64,000 nt of DNA, taken from contig CAZXCU010000001.1 of the NCBI GenBank assembly GCA_964639245.1, forward strand, positions 496,001-560,000. The letters are read 5' to 3'. Positions 25,228 to 34,146 of the stretch are shown piece after piece (within the stretch, counting starts at the first letter, position 1; every line of letters begins with the position of its first letter). Made by a program: the position numbers and the translations under genes. Below the pieces are notes generated by a model that worked only from the letters and a program-made list of their open reading frames with translations, was not told where the DNA came from and did not search any database. The stretch comes from SB15 sp964639245. Lineage in GTDB: Bacteria > Chloroflexota > Anaerolineae > Aggregatilineales > J027.

Positions 25228-26442
25228 TTATTCCAATTCTATTGCCATGGCAACGGCTTCTGACCCGCCCAAACACAGGGCTGCTATCCCGCGTTTGAGG
25301 TTGTTGCGCTGCAAGGCGTTGATGAGGGTGACAACGACCCGTGCGCCGCTTGCCCCGATGGGATGTCCCAGCGCGATTGCCCCGCCATAAAGGTTAAGTT
25401 TTTCCATCGGGAGCGTATAACCATCCCGTTTGAGTCCTTCGACATCGGCCAGCACCTGTGCGGCAAAAGCCTCGTTAATTTCAAACAAGTCTACCTCATC
25501 CATTGTCCAGCCTGCTTTTTCCAGCACCACCGGAATCGCTTTGACGGGTGCATAAAACAGCCATGCGGGGTCAACCGCCGCTTGTCCATAGGCAACAATT
25601 CGGGCAACCGGGGCGTGTCCATGTTGTTCGGCATATTCGCGGCTGCTGACCACCAAGGCGGCAGCCCCATCATTCATGCCCGGCGCGTTGCCTGCGGTGA
25701 CTCGCCCCTCTTTGCGGAAGGCGGGACGGAGTTTTGCCAACCCTTCAACGCTGGTATCGGGGCGGATGGCTTCATCGTGTTTAACGACAATGCTCTCGCC
25801 GCGTTTGCCCTTGATTTCAACCGGGATGATTTCGCTGTCAAAAATTCCTTCGGTGGTGGCTTGGTTGGCTTTCGCGTGGCTGCGGTAGGCAAATTCATCC
25901 ATTTCTTCGCGGGTGACTTCCATCTGGTCAGCAATAAATTCGGCGGCTTCGCCCATCGACCAATCGCACAAGGCACACCACAGGCCGTCATTTTGCAGCG
26001 CGTCAATCAGTTGGGAATGACCGTATTTTGTGCCTTTGCGCCGTTCCATGTCCAGATAGGGCGCGTTGGACATGCTTTCCATGCCCCCGGTAACGAACAA
26101 ATCGCCGTCGTTTGCTTTGATAGCGTTGGCTGCCAGCATTGTGGCTTTGAGTCCGCTGCCGCAGACTTTGTTAATCGTTACACCGCCCACTTGGGAGGGA
26201 TATTCCGCGCCGACCCAGACCTGACGGGCAGGAGATTGTCCGACTCCGGCTTGCACAACATTGCCTAAAATGAGTTCGTTCACATCCTGCGGATTGATGC
26301 CTGCGCGTTCTACTGCGCCTTTGACCGCCACCTGCCCTAACGCAACGGCAGAAAGCGATTCCAATCCGCCCAAGAATTTCCCCTGTGGGGTGCGTGCGGT
26401 GCTTAAAATGACCACATCGCGGGCATGTTTGCCATTGTTCAT
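25228..26442 (-). CDS. Thiolase family acetyl-CoA acyltransferase
   Basis: 404 residues from ATG 26442 (GGAAAG upstream). The acylated Cys lies in NKVCGSGLKA (about residue 93), the catalytic His in ALGHPIGASGAR (about 357) and the second Cys in LCLGGSEAVA (about 388); NEAFA is also present. The closing motif, usually C-x-G-G-G, has Ser for the third Gly. It should condense two acyl-CoA units or cleave 3-ketoacyl-CoA. Sequence style is nearest to acetyl-CoA C-acetyltransferases. No other fatty-acid gene is adjacent. It diverges from the endonuclease V gene. Confidence 0.88.
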   Translation of the reverse strand: MNNGKHARDVVILSTARTPQGKFLGGLESLSAVALGQVAVKGAVERAGINPQDVNELILGNVVQAGVGQSPARQVWVGAEYPSQVGGVTINKVCGSGLKATMLAANAIKANDGDLFVTGGMESMSNAPYLDMERRKGTKYGHSQLIDALQNDGLWCALCDWSMGEAAEFIADQMEVTREEMDEFAYRSHAKANQATTEGIFDSEIIPVEIKGKRGESIVVKHDEAIRPDTSVEGLAKLRPAFRKEGRVTAGNAPGMNDGAAALVVSSREYAEQHGHAPVARIVAYGQAAVDPAWLFYAPVKAIPVVLEKAGWTMDEVDLFEINEAFAAQVLADVEGLKRDGYTLPMEKLNLYGGAIALGHPIGASGARVVVTLINALQRNNLKRGIAALCLGGSEAVAMAIELE

Positions 26443-26471
26443 GAGACTTTCCTTTGGACTTGAATAGCTAT

Positions 26472-26501
26472 TTGCTAGTATATCGAAGGGACAGCGATAA
26501 T
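26472..26501 (+). promoter_or_regulatory. Sigma-70-type promoter of the endonuclease V gene
   Basis: TTGCTA (26472-26477) and GATAAT (26496-26501) with an 18-base spacer in the short gap between divergent genes. Start near 26508 fits translation from ATG 26531. Confidence 0.5.
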
Positions 26502-26530
26502 TAAAGTTACGTTTGATGAAGGATAAACTC

Positions 26531-27184
26531 ATGCTTCATGCGTGGAATTTGCAACCAGACCAAGCGATTGCTTTACAAAAGCAGCTTGCCCAACAGGTCG
26601 ATACGCATACTCCCATTGATATAGCCTCTGTGCGTTTTGTGGCGGGGGTGGATGTCAGCGTTAAAAATGAAATCAGTCATGCGGCGATTGTCGTGCTGAA
26701 ATTTCCTGAATTAAGCATCGTGGAAGTTGCCACCGCCCAAATCCCTACCCCTTTTCCGTATATTCCCGGCTTGTTGAGTTTCCGCGAAGGGGCGGTTATT
26801 CTGGAAGCGCATCAGAAATTACAGCAGTTGCCGGATGTCTATATTTTTGATGGCATGGGGATTATGCACCCGCGCCGTTTGGGAATCGCCAGCCATATCG
26901 GATTATGGCTGCAAAAACCGACGATTGGCTGTGGCAAAACCCATCTGGTCGGGACGTATAACGAACCTGCCATCGAAAAAGGGGCGGCTGCTCCGGTGAC
27001 TTATAAAAACGAAGTGGTCGGGGTGGTGCTGCGAACCAAAACGAATGTGAAACCCGTCTATATTTCGGTGGGGCATCTGGCAACGCTCGAAACGGCAGTG
27101 GATTTAATCATGCAGTGTACCACCAAATATCGTCTGCCAGAAACCACCCGTGCCGCGCACAACGCTGCGGGCAAATTCGCGTAG
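26531..27184 (+). CDS. nfi: Endonuclease V
   Basis: 217 residues from ATG 26531, preceded by AAGGAT; earlier in-frame starts exist at 26513 (TTG) and 26516. VAGVDVSVKNE carries the first metal-binding Asp, PYIPGLLSFRE is the wedge segment (P-Y-I-P) with the catalytic Glu region, and FDGMGIMHPRRLGIASHIG is the signature D-G-x-G-x-x-H-P-R-R. The enzyme nicks DNA one base 3' of deoxyinosine and so starts repair of deaminated adenine. It is a single gene, divergent from the thiolase, and a probable promoter for the next gene overlaps its stop codon. Confidence 0.93.
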   Translation: MLHAWNLQPDQAIALQKQLAQQVDTHTPIDIASVRFVAGVDVSVKNEISHAAIVVLKFPELSIVEVATAQIPTPFPYIPGLLSFREGAVILEAHQKLQQLPDVYIFDGMGIMHPRRLGIASHIGLWLQKPTIGCGKTHLVGTYNEPAIEKGAAAPVTYKNEVVGVVLRTKTNVKPVYISVGHLATLETAVDLIMQCTTKYRLPETTRAAHNAAGKFA

Positions 27185-27186
27185 TA

Positions 27187-27195
27187 TGCTATCAT
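27187..27195 (+). promoter_or_regulatory. Extended -10 promoter of the PH-domain gene
   Basis: TGCTATCAT, three bases after the stop of the endonuclease V gene and 23 bases before ATG 27219. Confidence 0.45.
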
Positions 27196-27218
27196 AGGCA
27201 AAAATTCAGGAGCAAATC

Positions 27219-27635
27219 ATGGGTGAATATACAGGTGAAGAAAAGCTCATCGGACGTTGGCGACGCAGTACCTTTACGGGCGGATTCTGGTGGCGCACCC
27301 TCATCACAGTGGGGTTGTACTGGCTGTTGTTGTGGCGCAAAAATCAGATTACCGTGACGACTCATCGGGTGATGCAGCGCAAAGGCAATCTGTTGGGTGG
27401 CACAGAAACCGCCATCAGCATGGAAAATGTAACCGATATTTCGATTAACACCCCTCCGATGGGTGCGATTCTGGGCTACGGCGATATTCGGATTCAATCC
27501 GCCGGGTCAGACAGCGCGGAAATTTCATTTCAGGGGTTGGGCGGGGTCAAAAAGCTCCGTGAGATTTTGTTCGATTTGAAAGACGGCAAAATCGGCGAAG
27601 AAGCCCGCAAAATGATGGAAAAAAACAACAAATAG
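27219..27635 (+). CDS. Bacterial PH-domain (DUF304/YdbS-like) membrane protein
   Basis: 138 residues with CAGGAGC eight bases before ATG. A hydrophobic segment (LITVGLYWLLLW) precedes NQITVTTHRVMQRKGNLLGGTE and ISMENVTDISI, the characteristic strands of the bacterial PH domain (R-V-x-x-x-x-G...E-x-x-L/V-x-I). The next strands GAILGYGDIRIQSAG fit too. The charged C-terminus (EEARKMMEKNNK) is likely cytoplasmic. Such proteins are membrane-linked and mostly uncharacterised. Convergent with the next gene. Confidence 0.75.
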   Translation: MGEYTGEEKLIGRWRRSTFTGGFWWRTLITVGLYWLLLWRKNQITVTTHRVMQRKGNLLGGTETAISMENVTDISINTPPMGAILGYGDIRIQSAGSDSAEISFQGLGGVKKLREILFDLKDGKIGEEARKMMEKNNK

Positions 27636-27656
27636 CCCTTTTTCCGATGCTTGTCT

Positions 27657-27681
27657 GAGGGCGGGAATTGTCCCCGCCCTC
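27657..27681. terminator. Hairpin between convergent genes
   Basis: Perfect nine-base-pair stem GAGGGCGGG (27657-27665) with CCCGCCCTC (27673-27681) between convergent genes. A T-run follows only about 9 bases later, so it is a probable terminator for either side. Confidence 0.5.
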
Positions 27682-27692
27682 CACAGAAATTT

Positions 27693-28256
27693 TTATTCTT
27701 CGGATTTTGCCGCTTTGCCCAGATATTTGTAGGCCGGACGCGCCCGCCCACTCAGGTACAATGCGCCTGCTATCAAAATGACGCTGATGGCAAGATACAG
27801 CAAGTCCAGCACATCTTTGTATTTTGTGCTGAGCGCCAATTGAAAAAACTTGACAATCAAAATCAGTAAAATCACATTGGCGAGGCGGTCTTTGAGGTCG
27901 TCCAAACTGCGGATAAGCAGCAACCGTTCCGCAAATTCTGACCCTTCCGCAAAATCAATCTTGTTGACGAACAATTCATACAACCCCAACGAAAAAATAA
28001 GCATGATGGCCGCCAGCAAATAGCCGTCCACAATCGCCACTACTTCTGACACAATTTTGAGGCGTTCGTCTTTGCGTTCTTGTTCGCTTAACTCCGGGTC
28101 GGCGTAGCTTACCATGTTGGTGGTCAGACTCAAAGCATCAATGGTTGTGGTGAGGAACAGACCCAGCGCCAGTAGCAAACTCATCAAGACGGGCAAAAGA
28201 ATAATTAAGCGGCTGTTCCACATGAGGGTTTCAAAAAAACGTTCTATTGGTTTCAA
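27693..28256 (-). CDS. YqhA/UPF0114 family membrane protein
   Basis: 187 residues. It opens with IERFFETLMWNSRLIILLPVLMSLLLALGLFL, has an acidic loop, then DGYLLAAIMLIFSLGLYELFVNKID, LDDLKDRLANVILLILIVKFFQLAL and a last helix LAISVILIAGALYL: four helices with the order and conserved segments of UPF0114 (YqhA). The role of the family is not established. Next to it on the same strand lies a small orphan gene with its own terminator, so this gene is probably transcribed alone. Confidence 0.8.
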   Translation of the reverse strand: MKPIERFFETLMWNSRLIILLPVLMSLLLALGLFLTTTIDALSLTTNMVSYADPELSEQERKDERLKIVSEVVAIVDGYLLAAIMLIFSLGLYELFVNKIDFAEGSEFAERLLLIRSLDDLKDRLANVILLILIVKFFQLALSTKYKDVLDLLYLAISVILIAGALYLSGRARPAYKYLGKAAKSEE

Positions 28257-28292
28257 GGGGTATCCTCTTCACTTGTCTGGAAAAATTGTAGC

Positions 28293-28326
28293 GAAAAAAA
28301 AGCGTGGCAGGCTACTCCTACCACGC
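28293..28326 (-). terminator. Rho-independent terminator of the small RHH-like gene
   Basis: Read on the minus strand, GCGTGG (28326-28321) pairs with CCACGC (28307-28302), extended by three more pairs after a mismatch, and is followed by a run of T (28301-28294). Confidence 0.8.
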
Positions 28327-28360
28327 GGATTGATGTGTCAGGTTTTAAAGTCAGGGGATT

Positions 28361-28576
28361 TTAGTGCATCCGCAGAGACAGGTAAACAGGCGCACCGCCC
28401 CACTCGGCGGGTGCATGGTCATGGGCTGCCGATTTATCCCGCGCTTGTTGGAGATAATCTTCGCGGCTCTGGTATAGCCCTTGTTTGACCAGCGAATCAA
28501 TCTGGACGAGTTCTGCCGCCGTGAGTTCGACTGGGCATGGCTTCGGGTTGTGGTTCACTGTGGTCATTGTTACCAT
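28361..28576 (-). CDS. Small ribbon-helix-helix-like protein
   Basis: 71 residues; GAGGGG lies seven bases before ATG. ELTAAELVQIDSLVKQGLYQSREDYLQQA has the look of a ribbon-helix-helix (CopG/ParD-like) DNA-binding domain: a strand, a helix and the S-R-E-x-x-x-x-x-A second helix. The C-terminal 25 residues (HAPAEWGGAPVYL) are unlike typical antitoxins. No toxin gene follows or precedes, so a role as antitoxin is unsupported; it may be a small regulator. The call is tentative. Confidence 0.5.
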   Translation of the reverse strand: MVTMTTVNHNPKPCPVELTAAELVQIDSLVKQGLYQSREDYLQQARDKSAAHDHAPAEWGGAPVYLSLRMH

Positions 28577-28840
28577 CCATTCCCCTCTTATAAGAAATCA
28601 TCTCACATTGTAGGCTGCATTGCATCCTACTTTAGTTGGATTATGAACTGTACAAACTATCAGCGCGGACGATGGAATCGGGCGAATTGGTGTGTTTTTT
28701 GACGTGTGTTATCGACTGTGATTGATACTCAAATTATAGAACAAAATTTCGGTTTTGTCAAAAATTGGACAGCCCAAAGTGGCCTATTTTTCGGGGGAAA
28801 TGCAATATTTTAAGGTTGTTATAAAACTTTAATCTAGGGG
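28577..28840. other. AT-rich intergenic gap
   Basis: Low-GC stretch between the RHH-like gene and the dehydrogenase terminator. I see no open frame, repeat or RNA gene; it should contain the promoter of the small gene, but I could not place it with confidence. Confidence 0.4.
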
Positions 28841-28869
28841 AAAAACAAGGGGCAAAAAACCCCTTGTTG
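28841..28869 (-). terminator. Terminator of the isocitrate/isopropylmalate-type dehydrogenase gene
   Basis: On the minus strand AACAAGGGG (28868-28860) pairs with CCCCTTGTT (28852-28844), nine base pairs, loop of seven, followed by T residues (28845-28841). Confidence 0.8.
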
Positions 28870-28877
28870 ATGGGCTA

Positions 28878-29987
28878 CTAAAAGGGAGAACCTGTGAATT
28901 GTGAAGCGCCTTGATCGCCGAGCGCATCCCAGATTTCCAGCTTGGCTTTGACACGCCGAATGACTTCATCGGTAAATTCGCTGGTCGTGGCAGACCCACC
29001 TAAATCGGGGGTTTTGACTCCATCGTAAACCGTCTCCATGACCGATTCGTAAATGGCACGGCTGGCGCGGCTGCTTTCTTCGGTACGGGCATAGCGCAAG
29101 AGGGCGGCCCCCGCCAGAATCATGGCAATCGGGTTGGCGATATTTTTGCCCATCAGCGTGGGGGCTGTACCGTGCGGCGCTTCGGTCAGGGCAACACTGA
29201 CATTGAAATCGTCATCCAGTGCAAAAATGATCGATTCTGCGCCTGCGATTGTGCCGTACATTTTGATCACGAGGTCGCTCAAGGTATCCCCGTCACGGTT
29301 AAGCATCGGAATGACCAACGGGGTATCCGTCGCTTCAAGCAGCAGGGCATAGGTCGCATCAATCAATTGGGGGTTGTAACGCACATCAGGATAGCGTTGT
29401 GCGCCTGCATCCAGTTCTTCCTTGAACATGCCTTCGTAAATGGGGCTGACGGTATATTTGGGGCCACCAAACACGGTTGCCCCGGTGCGGCGGGCATAGC
29501 GGAAGGTAAATTCGGCAACGGCACGGCACACCCGACGGGAAAGCGGACGGGTACTGTAGGCCATTTCATCCAGCCCTTCGCCCTCACGCCATTCTTTGGC
29601 ATTGTATTCCCCATCCACCGCCATCCGTACCACCGCAATCGGCGCATAGACGGCTGTTAAAGGCCGTACCCCCGGAATCCGTCGTCCGGTTCGCAAAATG
29701 ACCTGTCCGCCAATCGCTTCTCGCAGCAGGGCATTAGGACTACCTACATCCTCTGCTCCAATGGGTGTAATCGTTGCTGCTTTGATGCCCAAGCCGGTTT
29801 GTTTAATCCGTTCAGCCGCATCAAACACCACCTGATTTTTCGTTGCACGGCGTTTTTCTAGGGACAGGTCGTAATTTTCAAAGGTCAAGTCGCAGCGAAT
29901 GACCGATGGCTCAATCACCCGCAGCGCTTCCACCAGTAATTCTTGTCCGGTTTCGTCCCCCTGTAGGACAACAATGGTTTTGCTCAC
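28878..29987 (-). CDS. Isocitrate/isopropylmalate dehydrogenase family enzyme
   Basis: 369 residues from GTG 29987 with AAGGAG upstream. The nucleotide-binding start VVLQGDETGQEL corresponds to the G-D-G-I-G-P motif of the beta-decarboxylating dehydrogenase family. NRDGDTLSDLVIKMYGTIAGAE holds the metal-binding Asp region, and EAPHGTAPTLMGKNIANP is the family signature near the cofactor site. DLGGSATTSEFTDEV closes it. Reaction: NAD(P)-dependent oxidation and decarboxylation of a 2-hydroxyacid such as isocitrate or 3-isopropylmalate. The family members cannot be separated by eye; no leu genes or other citrate-cycle genes flank it. Single gene with its own terminator. Confidence 0.8.
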   Translation of the reverse strand: MSKTIVVLQGDETGQELLVEALRVIEPSVIRCDLTFENYDLSLEKRRATKNQVVFDAAERIKQTGLGIKAATITPIGAEDVGSPNALLREAIGGQVILRTGRRIPGVRPLTAVYAPIAVVRMAVDGEYNAKEWREGEGLDEMAYSTRPLSRRVCRAVAEFTFRYARRTGATVFGGPKYTVSPIYEGMFKEELDAGAQRYPDVRYNPQLIDATYALLLEATDTPLVIPMLNRDGDTLSDLVIKMYGTIAGAESIIFALDDDFNVSVALTEAPHGTAPTLMGKNIANPIAMILAGAALLRYARTEESSRASRAIYESVMETVYDGVKTPDLGGSATTSEFTDEVIRRVKAKLEIWDALGDQGASQFTGSPF

Positions 29988-30037
29988 TTTGCACTCCTTC
30001 GCTTGCTTTCGATTTTAATCACTATTTCAGACCGTTT

Positions 30038-32749
30038 TTAACGCGCTAATTTCAAAATAAGGCCATCCTCTTGGGTTTCGGTATTGGCATCCGTAATGGC
30101 AAGGCGCTGGGTGGGTTCGTATAACCCGATTAATAAGCTATCTGCTTCGGCAGGGCGGGGCAGAGTCAACCGTGAAATCAGTTTATCACCTTTGCGCCAT
30201 TCGCCTGTCCGATAATTTATCCCTAGTGGTGGTTGGTCTGCTTGAGCAATGGTGGTACCGTTTTGCTGGAAATGTAGAAACAGGGTGTAATCGGCGGGGA
30301 GGGTGTCGAGGACATCCCAATAAAGAGTCAATTCGACCCGATCTTCAAACGGCGTGGATTCCATGCCTGCTAAAAGCAATGAATCGCCAAATTTCACGGC
30401 GACTTTTTCTGCCGAGTCGGGCAGTTTTTCCCATCCATTGCCCGTAAGACGGATTTCTTGCAGGATGACCTCTTCGGTCTCCGAGTCCGTTTGCCAGATG
30501 GCGGTGTCATCAAAAATTTTGAGTCGCAATACACCGATAGTGGGGGAGGTATTTTCGTCTATTTCAAGGCGCACATCATAAATAATATATTGGTCAGTCC
30601 GCCACTGCTCCACCGCAAAGCCCAGATTATAAGTCGAAAGCTGTCCGTAAATTTGCGACTGGTCACGGCTGGTCAGTGAGACATTCAAGCGCGGGTTGCC
30701 ATCTAGCGGTTGGAGCGCCCGCCAATACAGCCGCAGATTTAAATCCTCTTGAACAGTGGTTTGTTGCAAGGTGTAACCGATGAGTTCCAAACGATAGCCA
30801 ATTTCTGGCTGAAAAAAACGGGTTCCCAGCGCAGTTTCCATCCCTTGAGGTTGGTTGAGCGCATTTCGCGGGCGAAACCACTCGGTTTGCGGGATGACAT
30901 AGGCTTGGTTGAAAATGAGGAAAACACTCGCAATTAGAATCACCACGAAGGAAAAATGATTTCGCTGCAACCCCACCCCCTGCCCCTCCCCTGCAAGGAG
31001 AGGGGAGCGCATTCCTCCGATTCGCCAGAGGTATAGCCCCGCGCACACCAGCAACCCTGCCAGCGTCACCCACCCACTGATTTTTTGATTGCGCGTTCCA
31101 CCATACCAGACTTCTAGGGTGTGTTCACCTGCGGGAATTTCTACCGTTGCCAAGCCCTGTTTGCCTGTCGGTTTGACTTCGATACGTTGACCGTCCAGTG
31201 TGGCCTGCCAACCGGGAAAGTACATCTGGCGGATTTGCAGCGCAAACGGCGACTCGGCTTGAATATCAAACGTTTCGCCTGTGCGGTGTGGGGAGGTTTT
31301 GCGCTGCTTGACGGTTGCATCGGAGGGAATGGACTCCTCCCAGACCTGAAAAAACCAATCCAGATTTTCATACAGTGCGTAATCGGGACGGGCTGCGGGA
31401 CGGTTTTGAAAATCTGTCCACTTGGGCAGATATTCATTTTCTCCGGTGATGCCCAACACCCCGATTTCCTCATATCGTTGAGCATCGGCAGCTGTGACCC
31501 GACCCGCAAACGGCGGAAAGTATCCCCCGATGGGATAGGCAGCAGGCAGCATGGACAACACAATCAGGACAATTGCGCTAAGTGCCAACCCATTTTTCCA
31601 TTTTTGGGGGAGCAGTTCAAGCCAGAGGGCTGCGCCGGGAATCACCAGAAATGCGGTCATCCCCAACAAACGCCATGGGAAAGACAGCCGTTCCGCAAAG
31701 GGAACATTTTCCCAGACCCACAGCGAAGAGTCGGTCATTAAAAAAATACAGCCGACCAGCGCCAATGAGGAAACAATCACCGTGCCACGCTGCCACAACG
31801 TTAATGGGTTACGAGGCCACAGCGCGGTTAAAAATCCGACTGCTGCCAGAATGACCTGTACCATGCCGATATTCAACGGACGGTAGGGATTGTAGGCGGT
31901 GCGGTCTAACATCGGGGTTCCGCCTACAATTTCGGACAAGTCCTTAAAATGATTCCGCACATCAAACGCCGCGCTGATGGAATTATCTAACTGGGTATAT
32001 TGCACTTCGGTCAGAGAGGGCAGCCAATAAATCGTGCTAACCATGATTCCAAGCCCATAGGCCGCAATGCAGATGGAAATTCGCTTCAAGCGGTCACGGT
32101 TATTTTCTCCCGCCAATCCTCCCGCCACAACAGTATATAAACCCGCAAATGGCAGCACATAAAAGGCGGTGGGGTGATGCGTCAGGATCAATGCGGCAAT
32201 CAGCAGCGCGGCGGTGGCGGTTCTGGCGGGGGTAGGATGTTTAGCAAGGCGGGCAATTCCCCAGAAAATCCATGCAATCAGCGCGATTCCAAGTAATTGT
32301 GAGACATTCCCCTGCGCCCAGATTTCACGAAAACGGGTCGGCGACCATGTATAGGCGGTGGCTGCTACCAGCGCCGCAGGGGTGGACACCAATTGGCGGG
32401 CAAACAAATAGGCTCCCGGCGCACACAACAAAACCCCCGCCGCCTGTGCTGCCAGCCACAAATCCACCGCGTCGAAATCAAAGGTGATATACAGCCCTCC
32501 CCCGATGATATGCCACAGGGGGGTATAAAAATTGTGCAGGGGGTAGCCGAATCCCGCGTGTAGGTGCGGGGCCCAGCGTGGATAAATACCATTGTTCAAA
32601 CTCAACCCTGCGCTGACCATGCGGTGTAAATGCAGCATCGCATCGGCGGTGTAGGGGAGTTTGCCATTCAGAAATGGAGCAGCCATCGGCAGAGCAATCA
32701 ACAGCGCTGCCAACAATCCCCAGTCGAAATTACTTACCCGAATTTTCAC
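30038..32749 (-). CDS. Large GT-C-like membrane protein (PTPS-related/YfhO-like)
   Basis: About 903 residues from GTG 32749, where VKIRVSNFDWGLL begins; the same frame stays open to 32911, but that part overlaps the divergent gene's promoter and start. Roughly twelve or more helices follow a short loop with YTADAMLHLHRM, where Asp and the His pair resemble the catalytic loop of GT-C enzymes. The plan (membrane region about 1-550, then extracytoplasmic beta domains with MYFPGWQATLDG and AGEHTLEVWYGG) matches YfhO and '6-pyruvoyl-tetrahydropterin synthase related' membrane proteins. Probable role: transfer of a sugar from a polyprenyl-linked donor outside the membrane. A divergent GT2 enzyme could make that donor. 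Confidence 0.72.
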   Translation of the reverse strand: MKIRVSNFDWGLLAALLIALPMAAPFLNGKLPYTADAMLHLHRMVSAGLSLNNGIYPRWAPHLHAGFGYPLHNFYTPLWHIIGGGLYITFDFDAVDLWLAAQAAGVLLCAPGAYLFARQLVSTPAALVAATAYTWSPTRFREIWAQGNVSQLLGIALIAWIFWGIARLAKHPTPARTATAALLIAALILTHHPTAFYVLPFAGLYTVVAGGLAGENNRDRLKRISICIAAYGLGIMVSTIYWLPSLTEVQYTQLDNSISAAFDVRNHFKDLSEIVGGTPMLDRTAYNPYRPLNIGMVQVILAAVGFLTALWPRNPLTLWQRGTVIVSSLALVGCIFLMTDSSLWVWENVPFAERLSFPWRLLGMTAFLVIPGAALWLELLPQKWKNGLALSAIVLIVLSMLPAAYPIGGYFPPFAGRVTAADAQRYEEIGVLGITGENEYLPKWTDFQNRPAARPDYALYENLDWFFQVWEESIPSDATVKQRKTSPHRTGETFDIQAESPFALQIRQMYFPGWQATLDGQRIEVKPTGKQGLATVEIPAGEHTLEVWYGGTRNQKISGWVTLAGLLVCAGLYLWRIGGMRSPLLAGEGQGVGLQRNHFSFVVILIASVFLIFNQAYVIPQTEWFRPRNALNQPQGMETALGTRFFQPEIGYRLELIGYTLQQTTVQEDLNLRLYWRALQPLDGNPRLNVSLTSRDQSQIYGQLSTYNLGFAVEQWRTDQYIIYDVRLEIDENTSPTIGVLRLKIFDDTAIWQTDSETEEVILQEIRLTGNGWEKLPDSAEKVAVKFGDSLLLAGMESTPFEDRVELTLYWDVLDTLPADYTLFLHFQQNGTTIAQADQPPLGINYRTGEWRKGDKLISRLTLPRPAEADSLLIGLYEPTQRLAITDANTETQEDGLILKLAR

Positions 32750-32799
32750 GTTGGAAGATGATAGGGGCAAAAGTTGAAAAACGGTAGTTACAAAATTTG

Positions 32800-32808
32800 T
32801 GCTACACT
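32800..32808 (+). promoter_or_regulatory. Extended -10 promoter of the GT2 gene
   Basis: TGCTACACT in the 81-base gap between the divergent glycosyltransferase genes, 22 bases before ATG 32831. Confidence 0.5.
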
Positions 32809-32830
32809 TGCCGCGTTTTGGGAGAATCAC

Positions 32831-33967
32831 ATGGCAGTGGAAGTTTCGATTGTGATGCCTTGTTTGAACGAGGCAGAAACCCTTGCAACCTGTATACGCA
32901 AAGCCCACCAAGGGGCGCAGGGGTTGGCGTATGAAATTATCGTGGCGGACAATGGCAGTACCGATGGGTCACAGGATATTGCCCGCAGCGAAGGCGCACG
33001 GGTGGTTGATGTGCCGATACGTGGTTACGGGGCGGCGCTGCGACACGGCTTTGAAGCCGCACAGGGCAAATACATCATCATGGGCGATTCCGACGACAGT
33101 TACGATTTTTCCAATCTTCTGCCCTTCGTGGAAAAATTACGCGAAGGCACACAGGTGGTCATGGGAACGCGCATGAAGGGCGAAATCAAACCCGGCGCGA
33201 TGCCTTTTTTGCATCAGTATGTTGGTAATCCGATTTTAACTTTTCTGGGCAATCTGTTTTTTGGCTGTGGACTGAGCGATTTTCACTGTGGGTTGCGTGC
33301 CTTTGACCGCGAGGCGATTCTTGCATTGAACCTCAAAACGGATGGCATGGAATTTGCCAGCGAAATGGTTATCAAAGCCACCCTTGCCAAACTAACCCGT
33401 ACCGAAATTCCGATTATCCTCTATCCCGATGGGCGAAGTCGCCCACCCCATTTACGCACATGGCGGGATGGCTGGCGGCATCTACGCTTTTTGCTGCTCT
33501 ATAGCCCACGCTGGTTATTTTTTTATCCCGGCGTGGTGATGATGGCGGTAGGGCTGCTGGTATCACTGATTTTGCTGCCCGCACCGGTCAAAGTGGGCGG
33601 GGTCGAATTTGATGTCCATACCCTGTTAATTTCCTCCACTGTGTTTGTAGCAGGGGTGCAGCTTGCCTTTTTAGCGGTTTTTGCCCGTCTCTATGCGTCA
33701 CGGGCGGGACTGCTGCCCCGACGCGATTGGCTCGAAGATGGGATTGAGCAGTTTTCGCTCGAAATCGGGTTGATTGCGGGGGTGATCCTGACGTTCATCG
33801 GGATCCTGCTGTTCGGAGTGGGGGTGCTGGTCTGGGGACGGAATGATTTTGGCGCATTAAATTACCAAGAAACGCTGCGAATTGTCATTCCGGGTACGAC
33901 TTTTTTGCTGGTGGGCTTGCAAGTGTTTTTCCACAGTTTTTTAATTTCACTGCTGAGTATCCGTTAG
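32831..33967 (+). CDS. GT2 glycosyltransferase (polyprenyl-phosphate sugar synthase-like)
   Basis: 378 residues from ATG 32831 with GGGAG upstream. VEVSIVMPCLNEAETLATCI and IIVADNGSTDGS form the nucleotide-sugar binding part; IIMGDSDDSYDF carries the D-x-D metal motif; LSDFHCGLRAFDREAIL is the acceptor region typical of dolichol/undecaprenyl-phosphate glycosyltransferases. After residue ~230 come four hydrophobic helices (LFFYPGVVMMAVGLLVSLILL, LLISSTVFVAGVQLAFLAVFA, LIAGVILTFIGILLFGVGVLV, FLLVGLQVFFHSFLISLL). It likely makes polyprenyl-phosphate sugar at the inner face, as a donor for a GT-C enzyme such as the divergent neighbour (inference). Confidence 0.87.
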   Translation: MAVEVSIVMPCLNEAETLATCIRKAHQGAQGLAYEIIVADNGSTDGSQDIARSEGARVVDVPIRGYGAALRHGFEAAQGKYIIMGDSDDSYDFSNLLPFVEKLREGTQVVMGTRMKGEIKPGAMPFLHQYVGNPILTFLGNLFFGCGLSDFHCGLRAFDREAILALNLKTDGMEFASEMVIKATLAKLTRTEIPIILYPDGRSRPPHLRTWRDGWRHLRFLLLYSPRWLFFYPGVVMMAVGLLVSLILLPAPVKVGGVEFDVHTLLISSTVFVAGVQLAFLAVFARLYASRAGLLPRRDWLEDGIEQFSLEIGLIAGVILTFIGILLFGVGVLVWGRNDFGALNYQETLRIVIPGTTFLLVGLQVFFHSFLISLLSIR

Positions 33968-34015
33968 CGCATTTTGAGGGCTTGACTTTGCGTGCTGCCT
34001 TAAAACACTGGGGTA

Positions 34016-34058
34016 GGAAGGCAAAATCCGCTTTTTCTGCATGTGAACCTTGCCTTCT
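34016..34058 (+). terminator. Possible terminator after the GT2 gene
   Basis: GAAGGCAA (34017-34024) pairs with TTGCCTTC (34050-34057) across a 25-base loop, followed by TTT. Long loop, so weak. The rest of the gap to 34146 shows nothing recognisable. Confidence 0.35.
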
Positions 34059-34146
34059 TTGGATTTTGATATTTTAGCTTACGGTTTCATGCGGGTGTAC
34101 TTAGCCCCGATTACGGCAAAATTTTTTACTGAGAACCGACCATCTC

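Noticed and set aside
25363..26268. Plus-strand frame of 301 codons
   Set aside because: Lies antisense inside the thiolase gene, whose motifs are complete.
32750..32911. N-terminal extension of the GT-C-like protein
   Set aside because: It would overlap the promoter and first codons of the divergent GT2 gene; the extra residues are not hydrophobic or conserved in look.
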